A stretch of 60,000 bases of DNA from Chrysophaeum taylorii (taxonomy: Eukaryota > Sar > Pelagophyceae > Pelagomonadales > Pelagomonadaceae). The position numbers and the translations under genes were made by a program. Under the pieces are notes generated by a model that worked only from the letters and a program-made list of their open reading frames with translations, made no database searches and was not told where the DNA came from. Positions 37,722 to 47,446 of this stretch are shown one piece after another. Positions within the stretch are counted from its first letter, which is position 1, and each line of letters begins with the position of its first letter. The stretch spans positions 1 to 60,000 of the forward strand of contig JAQMWT010000142.1 of NCBI GenBank assembly GCA_029834535.1, in the 5' to 3' direction.

Positions 37722-40700
37722 TAGGGTCGGATAAGAAAGCTCAAAACTAGGCCCTAGCCTACATTTCGAACACCAAACGGGAAACCCTCATTCAAAAGTG
37801 GATTGTCTCAGGCTATGTTTCAAACATAGCCTGCAAAATCACAAAATCGGCGTTCCGCCCATGGAATCGGCCGAAACGAGCAAAGAGTCGGCCCCGGGTC
37901 CTTCTGTAACCCCTGTGGACCCTTCGGTCCCGGCTGAGTTGACGAAAGTGTCGAAAAAACCCGCTGCCAAACGTCAACGGCGAAAAAACCTCTTGAGGGG
38001 AGAGTGCGTGTGCTGCGTAGCGAGGCTCGACGCCGACGAGACGGCCAGGGGCCAGCCGCTCGACCTGGAGCGACTCCTGAATATCGAGGGCGAGCTGCCC
38101 GACAAGTTCTACATGTGCTCGAAAATGTGCCGGGACGACTTCACCCCGAGCAAGCTACACACGACGAAGGGCGCGAAGGCCGTTCTCGCCCGGATCTCCG
38201 CGTCGCTAACTAGGACTCTCAAGACAACCATCCGCAGCGGGGACGAGGTCCTCATCGAGCACGACTTCTCGGCGGGGCACAACATCCAGGGCGGCAACGG
38301 CGTTGTCCTGGGCCTAATCTACAACAACACTGTGTGTCGGGTCGAGTCATACGACGTGAAAACGATTCAGCAGGGAGAGATCCGCGTCCCGTTCTCCCAC
38401 GTCAAGGCCAAGCCCACAAGGAGAACGACACCCCCCCGATTCGGCGACTACCACCCGGACGGCCAGCGCGTCCGACGCTTGGATCGAGTGGGTCATCGGT
38501 TATCTCCACACTGTCGTCGTCGTCGGACTCGAATGTGCGGATCTCGGAGCTCGAGAAGGAGGTGTCGAAACTCCGGAGCACGGTCGACAAGCTCACGGCG
38601 GCCAAGACGGCTCAGCACTCTCGCTCTGTCACCGCCGAACGCGAGACGAAAGAAGCCCACGCCGACGCCTTCGCCGCGGAAATGGCGGCCGCCAAGGCAG
38701 ACGCGGCGCGTCTCGAGGCCAAGTGGAAGTACGAGGACGAGGTCCGGGATGCCGCACGTCGGGAGGCACGGCTCCAGGTCCGCATCGAACGCCACCAGGC
38801 CTCCAATGAGAAGCAGCGCAACCGCGATGCCGCGAGGCTGCAGCGAGCCATCGACGAGCTCAACGCGACCAAGGCCCAGTCGAACGAGGCGGCGAGACAG
38901 GCTGCGGCGGCGGCCGAGTTTCGGGAGAGGAACCGACTGAAGAAATCGGACCCTCGGGCCATGCGACAACTCAAGAACAATTACGCCGCCCTCAACCAGG
39001 AAGCGAAGCAAATGGAGATAAAGCTCGCGGCTGCCGAGGACCGCGTCCAGGCCCGGGAGGAGGAGATCGAGCGGCTGCGGGAGCGGGTCGCGGTCCTCGA
39101 GAAGCAGAACGCCGAAGTGTGGGTACCGCGGAAGCCGTCCGGCAAGGGATCCGGCAAGGGCACTCCGTGGGACTCGAAGCTCAGGGTGCTGTGTATGAAA
39201 CTGCTCGCCTCGCGGGTTGCGCCTGCGGAAATCCCCGAGGTCCTGGTCTCGGTCGTCGAGGCGGTCGTTGGCCCGGAGCGAGTGCGTGACATGGAGCTCC
39301 CGTCCGCACGCTTCATTCGCGACCTGCGCTCCGAGATGGGTGTCCTTCACGAGGCCGCCGTCGCCCTCGCCGTGGGATACGGTGACGTCGTCGACGCGGC
39401 GACGGACGCGTCGCCGCTCGACGGCAAGGAGATCGCGACTACCCAACTTCGCGTCACACGCGGCGTCGTGACGGAGAACTGGACGCTTGGCGCGAGCGAG
39501 ATCTCCGACCAGAGCGCGCCTGGCGAGGCCAAGGCGATCAACGATCGGTTTGGTGACCTGAATCGAGCGCTCCAGCTCGTTAATCAAGTTTACCAGGAGC
39601 TCTACGGAGCCGACGCTGCTGCGGAGGCGCTCCCGGCCGCCGGCAGCGCCGGCGTGCAGAATCTCGCCGGCCGGGCCATCGTTACCGACAACGCCTCCGC
39701 CGCCATCGCATCGGTCCGCGAGCTCCAGGAGCATGTCCTCGCGGCGGTGCAGAAGGAGATCGGGGAAGAGCTGTGGAATTTGATGACGCAAGACGAGCGC
39801 GACGCGAAGACTCGTGTCTTTCACGGGAACTGCCAGCGACATCTCGGTACGTCGTGCCGTCCCACCAGCAATTTGTTGAGCAGGCAACACATGGCTCGAC
39901 GGCGGCGCCGCCGAGGAGGCCAAGATGCTCGACACGCTGCTGAAGGATAGCATCGAGAGCTCGGAGGCGAAGCACCTGCGCCTCACCGGCGAGTTGAACA
40001 AGGTCATTCATGCCTTGTCCAAGTGTATCGGCGAGGGCGTGGATCGCTACGGGAAGGGCTTCGGGACCCCTCTCCGGGCATTCCTCGAGGAGAAGCACCC
40101 GTCGGAGCTCTACCTCACGCTCGGCCGCACGGACAAGGGGACGCGGCAGGACGCGTGCACCAACGCGGCCTGGGTCATCTTCCACAACCTCCCGTTTCTC
40201 GTCGAGTTCCTCGAGAACGCGAGCTACGCGCCGCAGAACATCCTCAGGAACAACCTCTTCTCGACCTTGTCCTCGCAGGAGGTCGCCGGAGCCATTCGAG
40301 CCCGAGCGATCATCGACGACAAGCTCACGGTGCCTTTCCGATTTTTCGCCGCATCGGACGCCCTCGAGGGTTGGTCGGTTCTCGACATGGCGGGCGTTCT
40401 CGAGCGAGTGCATGCCTTCTTCCAAGTCTGCCAGGATAATCCACAACTCGTTGCGACCGCCGGTTACGAGGCCTTCGACACTGAGATCGCCACCTACGCC
40501 CAGTTCCTCGAGACGCGGGCCGGGTCGGCGAAGCTGTCCGTCGACGGCCAGTCCACGATCCGCGACGTCGCGGCCGTTCGGGCGCGGCTCTACGCTCCGA
40601 CTGACACCAATGATCCAGAGGCCAAGACCATGCTCGACGCGCTCCGGGCCTGGGGCCGCGGCATGCGCCGCACGTTCGAGGGGGCAGTCTATGCGCTACG

Positions 40701-42388
40701 TCGGCGACGGCGACCTCGCGGCGGTCAACCAGACGTCGGAGCTCCGGAGGGCCTTCGACGGCGCGCGGCGGAACTCGAACGAGGTCGAAGGCGAGTTTGG
40801 CGTATTGAAGTATTACAACGCCTCCTACGTCAACATGAGCGTCGTGAACTGCGTCGGGGTCGTCGCGTGCCAACGGGACCACATGTTCGACCGGGCCGCC
40901 ACGAGTTTTACGACCAAGCGCCGGCGACGCGTCGCCGACGAGGTCGCTGGTCGAACGACGACGAAGGCTCGAATGCGCGATCGAGTTGGTGGAGGACGTC
41001 TCGCCACGCTCGGCGACGACTTTCGAGGAGTGTTGATGGAGGCGGCTCGTCGTGGTCGGCAGAACCACAAGGAGCAGGCTGCCGCGCGCGCGGAGGCGGC
41101 GAAGGAGCACCATCGCCGTCGCGCCGCCGCGTTCGTCGAGAAGGCCCTCGAGCGCCAGGTGAACGACTACGCCAAGGCCCAGGAGGCCATGAAAGTCAAG
41201 CCTGTCGTCGACGAGCAGGCCCTCGTCGGGAGGACCCTGCTCTCGACGGTCAAGAAGCGACTTGATGCGGCACTTAAGCAGATCTCGAGCGACGCTGCGC
41301 GGTCGAAGGTCCTCAAGGAGAACATCGACAGGTACGTCGTCGGCATGGGCATGGGCGACCTCAAACCCAAGTCCTACACCTCGGGCAAGGACCCGACGAT
41401 CGGCTCGGCCGGTTCCAAGGCCAACATCGAATTCCTCACCGCGCACCTCGAGTACGTCTACGAGCAGATCAAGACCAACTCCCGCGAGTTGGTCGCCGAG
41501 GCGGTAGTCCCGGGCGAGCGCCGACGGCAGCTGCCAGTGCTCGGGACCGCGACGGCCCAGCGTCTCGAACTCGACGCGAGGCGGCACTTGAGCGTTGACG
41601 AGCTCAAGGCCAAGGTTGAGGAGTGCCGCGCCTTTCGCCATCCGAGGAAGCGGACGCGGACGAGTGGCCGCTCGAAGCTACCGACGATTGACGTGGCGTT
41701 GGTCGGGTCACGCGTCGAGGTTCTCTGGGAGTTGTCGGGGCACCCGGGCTGCTACTGGATGCCCGGCACCATCGAGGCGGTATCCGACGAGAACTCCAAG
41801 GACGGTCGCAAGAAACTCGGGCTGGGTTGGATCTTCGTTTCCTATGACGACGGTTTCAGCGGGTGGCTCCTCGCGAACCGCCCCACCTTCTTCAACGGCT
41901 CCAAGCCGGCTTCCTGGCGCTTCGTGTCCGAGGACAACGAATACGACGACGACGACGACGACGAGGAGGAGGAGGACGCGATGGACGTCGACGACGACGA
42001 CTACGCATAGCTGCGTTCGCGGGCCCCGACGCCGGTCTCCCGAGGACGCCCGGAAAGACGAGGACACTAGAACTGGCCCCAGCGAACAAAAGGCGCCGTC
42101 TAAACGCCCACACGACCCTCATTGGGCCTACGGACATTCCCGATGCGCCGGTTGTTGTATTTGGAGCCGATGGCGTCGTGCAGAGTAGAGCCACCTAGGC
42201 CCCCGCCTCCACCGAGGCGCCAAAATACCTCACTCCCAAGTAGATTCGCCAAATCGGCAGCTACGGACTTCGTTCCAAGATAAAATCGGCACCATTTTGG
42301 GTCAACTTGGCGACGGACAAAAAAGCCCGCCAATCCTTGGGGATTTTCGGCCCCGGCGCGGGACCCCCGAGTTCCTTATCCGACCCTA
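37722..42388 (+). mobile_element. 4,667-bp cut-and-paste DNA transposon
   Basis: The ends are TAGGGTCGGATAAG at 37722 and its exact inverse CTTATCCGACCCTA ending at 42388. With one mismatch the inverted repeat extends to 17 bp. A perfect 7-bp direct repeat, CCGTTAC, flanks the element (37715-37721 and 42389-42395) and marks its target-site duplication. The interior encodes one large transposase-like protein on the plus strand. The perfect target duplication implies recent insertion. I cannot assign it to a named superfamily. Confidence 0.93.
37861..42010 (+). CDS. Putative DDE-type transposase of the 37722-42388 element, with two frame breaks
   Basis: A protein of roughly 1,370 aa spread over three frames. 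The N-terminus has a Cys cluster (CVCCVARL ... FYMCSKMC), a likely zinc finger, then an SH3-like stretch (SGDEVLIEHDF). A coiled coil runs from about 38540 to 39120. The catalytic core has candidate acidic residues in DATDASPLDG (39400), AIVTDNASAA (39680) and VEGEFGVLKYY (40785), plus a HGNCQRHLGNTWLDGG block that forms only after removing a 37-bp intron (39847-39883, GTACGT...GAGCAG), and a GTRQD motif near 40145. The C-terminus has a Tudor/chromo-like segment (SRVEVLWELSG ... VSYDDGFSGW) and an acidic tail. Frame breaks fall at a C7 run (about 38424-38430) and a G5 run (about 40679-40683), so decay or sequencing error is possible. Confidence 0.75.
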
Positions 42389-43227
42389 CCGTTACTTTCA
42401 GTTTCCACCATACGAACCGACGCGGAAGATGACAAATTTGCCACGTTGATTGCGTTTCGGTGGGATAGAGCATGTCGGGGTGCAGATTATGCGTCTACGG
42501 TATACGGAACTTGTCAAGGCATATTTTTATGCGCTGATACGGGCTTGGGTTGAACGTCTTCATCATGAAGGTCTTCTCGTATCTCATTACTGAACGCGAA
42601 ATTTTCGGAGTGACCGCAAATGGGCCGCGCCAAATTGGTACGCATTGCGAGTCTTTGGCACAAACCATGGAACTATAAATTTAAATTTTACAGTGACCTA
42701 ACTTGGTGAGTGGAAGACAAGACAAAGTGTAGAAGAATCTGATATGCTCCCACTTCTACGGGGGGACTTTCCTGAATTCGTAGGTTCTTGACGGTACGCA
42801 CATTTTGATAAAGCCAAGTCACTTAGCTTGACTCGAGCCATGTCGAGTCACATGGTAAAGTCAAAGCTTTCATTTGACCGCCGCTCGATGCTCAAGTCAA
42901 GGCTCAAAAGGCACGACACGGGGCTCTACAGAGAAAATTTTCCTACAGGGGTCTTGGAGGCCGCCATGTTCTGGTCATTCTCGTCGGCAGGGATGGATGA
43001 GGGTCGCGGTCGACGATGTTGTCGTACTTGGAGCGCGCTAAATCCTTTAACACTCGATTTATGCTGACGACGACGATCATGTCGAGCACCTCAGAATCCA
43101 GCAGAGTGGCATAAAAATCTGCTGTAAAATCCCAAATGTAGGCATCCCGAATTAAGAATAGGGTCGAATTAAGGGGCTCGTCCTTCTGCTAGCCAGACCG
43201 CCAAGGGCAACGTCAAGGTCAAGGGTT

Positions 43228-43330
43228 TTAGAAGTAAACTCAAGGGATAGATGGCGGAGCGTGCGCTGATCAAAGCAGATTATAGATTGGCGGGGGTGAG
43301 AGCGTCGAGCGGAAAGGAGAGTGGGGTGAG
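43228..43330 (+). repeat. Dispersed repeat family 2, copy 1
   Basis: About 100 bp similar to 59712-59815. Shared blocks include GGTTTTAGA-GTAAACTCAA, TTAGATTGGCGG (here TATAGATTGGCGG) and GGAGAGTGGGGTGAG. I estimate three quarters or more identity by eye. Confidence 0.7.
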
Positions 43331-43539
43331 AAGAAGGAAGGTCGTTGACGCAAGCCGATTATAGGGGACGGCCAGACGATAGCCTAACCGTCAGGGACCC
43401 GGCGGCCGAGAGACGTAGGGGCCGTTGGCGTTTCTGTAAGTGTCTTGGCGCTGCCTGCGCGTAATGCCGTTGCTGGAGGTGGGCGGCGTCGAGGGTTTTT
43501 AAAGGTCGCTTGGGTGCTAGAAGGTGAGACAAGTCAAGA

Positions 43540-43609
43540 CCCCACACACCCACCCACATCCTTCATGCTCTCCACACACACCCCCCTCTTAGCAGTCGAC
43601 ATTTAGAGA
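43540..43609 (-). repeat. 70-bp mobile core, copy C, with 14-bp target duplication
   Basis: This core (complement starts GTCGACTGCTAAGAGGGG and ends TGGGTGTGTGGGG) lies between two perfect copies of GAGACAAGTCAAGA (43526-43539 and 43610-43623). The flanking direct repeat has the form of a target-site duplication. Confidence 0.75.
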
Positions 43610-43700
43610 GAGACAAGTCAAGAAAGTTTCCTTGACTCAAAGCTACAAGTTTACGAAAACCAGCTGGCCTTTCATTGAACGGCAGGCGTAACGAAGAAAG

Positions 43701-44861
43701 ATGATGTGGCTATTGGTTGTCGCGAGTGGCGCCGCTGCGTTCGTCGCAGAACCATTCCGCGGTTCTGTGCGGTTGGGTGCGTCTTCGGCGCCGTCGGAGG
43801 AGGCGTGGCAAGAGGTCTTCGAGAAGGCCGTGCTCGACGTGCGGACCGGTCCACGCGAGCGGATCGAAGCGCTGGCGTCGCTCGCTAGTCGCGTGGAAGA
43901 TGTGGCCCGAGACGTGCAAGAGGCGACCATGAGCCGCGACGTGACGGCGCTGTTCGCGCCCAAGGACCGCGAGGCCGTGCGCGCCGTCCAGCGCCAGGTG
44001 AGGGAGGACTTGATCCCGGCTTTGCGGTCGACAAAGCCGCGCGAGGCGGCGAGCAAGCTCGGCGAGGTCGTTAATCAAGCGATCCAGCAACCGATCCAGC
44101 CGTCCTCGGTGGACCTGGGGCGCCTCGCCGACGATCTTGCCGAGGAAATATCTAACGTGTACGCAACTCCGTCGCTGGAGCAGCCGAGCTTCGCGATAGT
44201 CGGAGGGCTCGGCGACGACGTCGAAGTCCGCACGTACGAGGCGTACGTGGCGGCGACGACACCCATGACAGGCGAGTCCGTGACGGAGGAGGCGGGCTTC
44301 TCGAGCGGCGTCGAGTTTGGTAAACTCGCGGGTTACGTATTTGGGCAAAACGATCGCGGCGAGCGCATCGGGATGACGACGCCCGTCGAGATCGATTTCG
44401 TCGATGGCATCGCGACCTCGATGGCCTTTTCGCTCCCACGACGCTACGGAACGGCCGTCGATGCACCTCTCGCCGATGCCGTCGCCCTCGAGAACCGCCA
44501 GCCGTTTAAGTGTGCCGCGTTGACCTTCCCGGGTCTGGCTACGACTGGCGAGGTTCGCCGCGCGCTGGCGCGTATCCGGACGGCGATCGACGAATCACCC
44601 GACTACGTCGCCAGGGACGACACCTACAAATTGCTGCAGTTCAATCCCCCCTACACCCTCCCTTGGAGGCGAACCAACACGCTCCTCGTAGCCCTCGACG
44701 AAAACATCGACAACGAGTCTATCACCGTGGTTGCGGCGGCGGCGGCGGCGGCGGCGTCGACCCAAGACCTCACCGCCGGTGGTGCGACCACAATTGTCAA
44801 CGATAGCGACGACGACGACGACGACGACGGGAAAGGCGCTCCCGGTGCGGAGAAGTGCTGA
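43701..44861 (+). CDS. SOUL haem-binding protein, probably plastid-targeted
   Basis: A 386-aa single-exon protein. The N-terminus MMWLLVVASGAAA is a signal peptide followed by FVAEP, giving the A-F-V-x-P junction expected for red-derived plastids. Residues about 30-150 are helical and charged. The SOUL/HBP domain covers roughly 165-335: VEVRTYEAYVAATT, FGKLAGYVFGQN, IGMTTPVEID, and YKLLQFNPPYTLPWRRTN. Family members bind haem or tetrapyrroles, and algal members occur in plastids or the eyespot. An Ala8 run and an Asp8 run mark the C-terminal tail and stem from GCG and GAC repeats. The ATGATG start is at 43701. Confidence 0.9.
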   Translation: MMWLLVVASGAAAFVAEPFRGSVRLGASSAPSEEAWQEVFEKAVLDVRTGPRERIEALASLASRVEDVARDVQEATMSRDVTALFAPKDREAVRAVQRQVREDLIPALRSTKPREAASKLGEVVNQAIQQPIQPSSVDLGRLADDLAEEISNVYATPSLEQPSFAIVGGLGDDVEVRTYEAYVAATTPMTGESVTEEAGFSSGVEFGKLAGYVFGQNDRGERIGMTTPVEIDFVDGIATSMAFSLPRRYGTAVDAPLADAVALENRQPFKCAALTFPGLATTGEVRRALARIRTAIDESPDYVARDDTYKLLQFNPPYTLPWRRTNTLLVALDENIDNESITVVAAAAAAAASTQDLTAGGATTIVNDSDDDDDDDGKGAPGAEKC

Positions 44862-45145
44862 TCCTTGTGTTTTTCGCATGCCGATGTCAATTTGCCGATG
44901 ATGTTCATTTGCCTACACCGACGAACTCCGGCGCACCACCTCCCGGCTTCCTGTGATTATTTGAAAATGCACGTGCGGAAGAATGTTATTAGTGTGCCGA
45001 TGTTCGCGAGTGCACGCCGTTCTACGACCCCGGGTAGATAAATTACGTTCACGTATTCCCACCCGCATTCGGTGCGTGCAAAACCAAGCTTGGTCTTTCT
45101 TTGGTGGTTCGAATTATAAAATCCACGGGAAGGGGACGTCTCAGA

Positions 45146-46302
45146 TCAGCGCCGGATGGTGTATTGGATCGTGTCAAAGCAGCTTATCGAGAGGTGCGGC
45201 CTAAGGTAGTTGCCGAGGGCGGTTTCGACGTGGGCGGAGAATATTCCGGCCTTGAGATAGGCGTGGTAGAACCTAGCGTAGATCCACATGGCCGAGACAG
45301 AGGCAATCGCCATGTGGTCTTGGACCCACGCGGGCGCGAGGGTGCCATTGGCCGCGCAGGGCCTCGTGTAAAGCTGAGAAGCCTTGATGTTGAGGCCGCC
45401 GCGCGGGTCGTACTTGGCCGGAACGATGAGGCGTTGCTTGTCGCGAACGATGCCGAGGATGCGAGCATCGAATTTCAGGGGCGCGAGGAGGTCGATGTCT
45501 GGTCTGAGTCGGACGACCTGCGCGCGCGCGATGGAAACGAAAAAAAAAAATCATTGTTCGTACGCACGAGATCGTAGAGTTGGCGGCGGCGGTCGACGAG
45601 CTCTCTGACCATGACGACGCCCTGCTGGACGAGCGCGAGGGTGCGCTTGACGCGGTTGATTTGAGCAAGATGATCCGGGTTTTTGTATCTCGCGAGGTGT
45701 GGGGACTGGCGGCGGAGGTCGCGCGGCAGGATAGCTCCAATCTCGGCTTCGCGGAACACGTGGTAGACGACCGCGCGCCAAGCGGGGCTCTGGTACGCTC
45801 CGTCGATGCGCTGCCACGTGACGACGGCGTCGGCGGAGGTCGAGTGCCTCGACTTGTCCCTGAAGCGGTGCGTGGCGGCGTCCTGGTTTTCGTACGTTGC
45901 AACAGCGAGGTCAAAGTCGCAGGACGCGGCGTTGGGTCCGAGCAGGAATCTGCGGATTGAGGCGCTCGTCTTCTCGAACGTCCGCATGTGTCCCGTGAGA
46001 AGCACGGCGACACACCTTCGGCCGCCACCGCCACACGGTTCCCCGAAACGCACCGTGTGCTCGTCGGTGAAAGAGTCAGTGCTGTTCCGCACGAGGCAGT
46101 CGGTGGCGCCGATAGACCCGCAGGGGCGCCGGCGACGACGCGCGCAGCACGCGTCGCGCGGACTTATGCACACTGGGGTGCCGCAGACCGGACATCGCGC
46201 GACGCAGCACAGTCTCCCGCTCCTATCAAGGCGCCCGTCCCGACAGAACTCGATGCGCCGCGCAGCCACGGTGGTGGCGAAGGCGACCACGATGGCCTTC
46301 AT
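45146..46302 (-). CDS. Glycosyltransferase-like secretory protein
   Basis: Two exons (46302-45568 and 45517-45146) with a 50-bp intron (GTGCGT donor) encode about 368 aa. The N-terminus MKAIVVAFATTVAA looks like a signal peptide. A cysteine-rich stretch (CCVARCPVCGTPVC) follows at residues 35-60. The block RRCVAVLLTGHMRTFEKTS and the later VVRLRPDIDLLAP, completed only by splicing, match the 'vAvllsGqlRtf...' and 'RlRPDi' patterns of uncharacterised eukaryotic glycosyltransferase-like proteins. WVQDHMAIAS downstream is also typical. Its probable site is the ER/Golgi; substrate is unknown. The start is the Met at 46302, because upstream in-frame codons lack a better ATG. It is divergent to the gene at 46396. 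Confidence 0.75.
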
Positions 46303-46395
46303 AAACGGCACTATCGTCTTCGGCGGCTCATAATATCCACACAAACATGACGTCACTGCCAGCGCATCTCCGACAAAGCACACTTCGAGTTATTT

Positions 46396-47212
46396 ATGCC
46401 AGCGCAGTCGGCGGCGGGGGTGCCGCCCTGGGCGCAGCGGCTTGCAGGGATCAGTAGTGGAGGGGACGTCGCGCCGCGGGTCCAACAAGTGGCGGGAACG
46501 GGCGGCGACTGGCTTTACGCTGCCGCGACGTCGGGTGGCTGGGAGATAGAGGAGGTCGGCGACGCCAGCACGCTGATCGCCGCCGTACGCCGTGACAACG
46601 AGGAGCGGCGGCTCGTGCGCAGTCGACATCGGCGGCGGCCGCGCGTCGAAGATGAGGAGGAGGACGACGACGATCAGGACGAGGACGAGGACCTCGACTC
46701 GAAACTGAACGCGTACGACCTCTGGATAACGACCTTGTCCGGCGAGAGGTGGGTCGTTCGCCTCCGTTTTGGTTGACCGACGCCGCAGGCATCACGACAC
46801 CCTGGCTATCGCCCCGGTGCTATTGGACCTCCTCCACAACGAGGCGTCGACCAACTCCAAGGTGCTCCTCGCAAAGCTCGCGGCGAGAATTGGTGCCGGC
46901 GAGGATCTCGTAACCTGCTTCGCTCCCCTTTTCACCGACGACGCCGTCGGCCGCTGGTTGTGCGACCCCACCAACTCGGCTTCTTTTGTGCGCGTACTCT
47001 TCAAACTCCCCGAGGACGGTGACGACGAAGCCCTCTGGGTCACGGGCGCCTTACGAGAGCCCGGCCACACGAGGCGCGGCGCGCCTCTCCCGAACAAATA
47101 TCCCTCGTGGAACGTTGGCGAGTGGGACATCAGGGATCTCAAGCAGGCCATCGCCCTCACTAGCCATCGTCCTTGTGATACACCGCCACGCCTCGCCATC
47201 CACCGCGCTTGA
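46396..47212 (+). CDS. Unrecognised protein, two exons
   Basis: Exons 46396-46748 and 46789-47212, with a 40-bp intron (GTGGGT donor, CGCAG acceptor), encode about 258 aa. I do not recognise it. The N-terminal half has Gly/Ala-rich sequence, an Arg cluster (RSRHRRRPR), then a long acidic run (EDEEEDDDDQDEDEDLDS). The second half looks folded: DTLAIAPVLLDLLHNEAS, LLAKLAARIGAGEDLVTCF, SASFVRVLFKLPED. It ends just after DIRDLKQAIALTS. No signal peptide is evident. It lies 93 bp from the divergent glycosyltransferase-like gene, so regulation may be shared. Confidence 0.6.
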
Positions 47213-47446
47213 CGACACTCTAGACCGGTCGAGCGAGCGAGCGAGCTCGACCGACCCACCCACCCACCCTTAGGATAGATGGAGAGCGGGACGTAAATTT
47301 GTTTCGCACTCGACGAACTTTTGTAGAGTGCGCGCGATCCGATGGTTGCTTTAATAAAAAAGAACTTTGTTTTCTTACGAGCGATGAGTACCGGATCTTG
47401 TGTTCCTTCCTTCTTGGTGGTGCAGTGATGTCAGGCCACGCCGGTG

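Larger units (their letters stand above)
42389..43700. other. Intergenic region with two dispersed repeats
   Basis: No gene is supported. It includes repeat family 2 at 43228-43330 and the 70-bp mobile core at 43540-43609, and is otherwise unremarkable. Confidence 0.6.
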
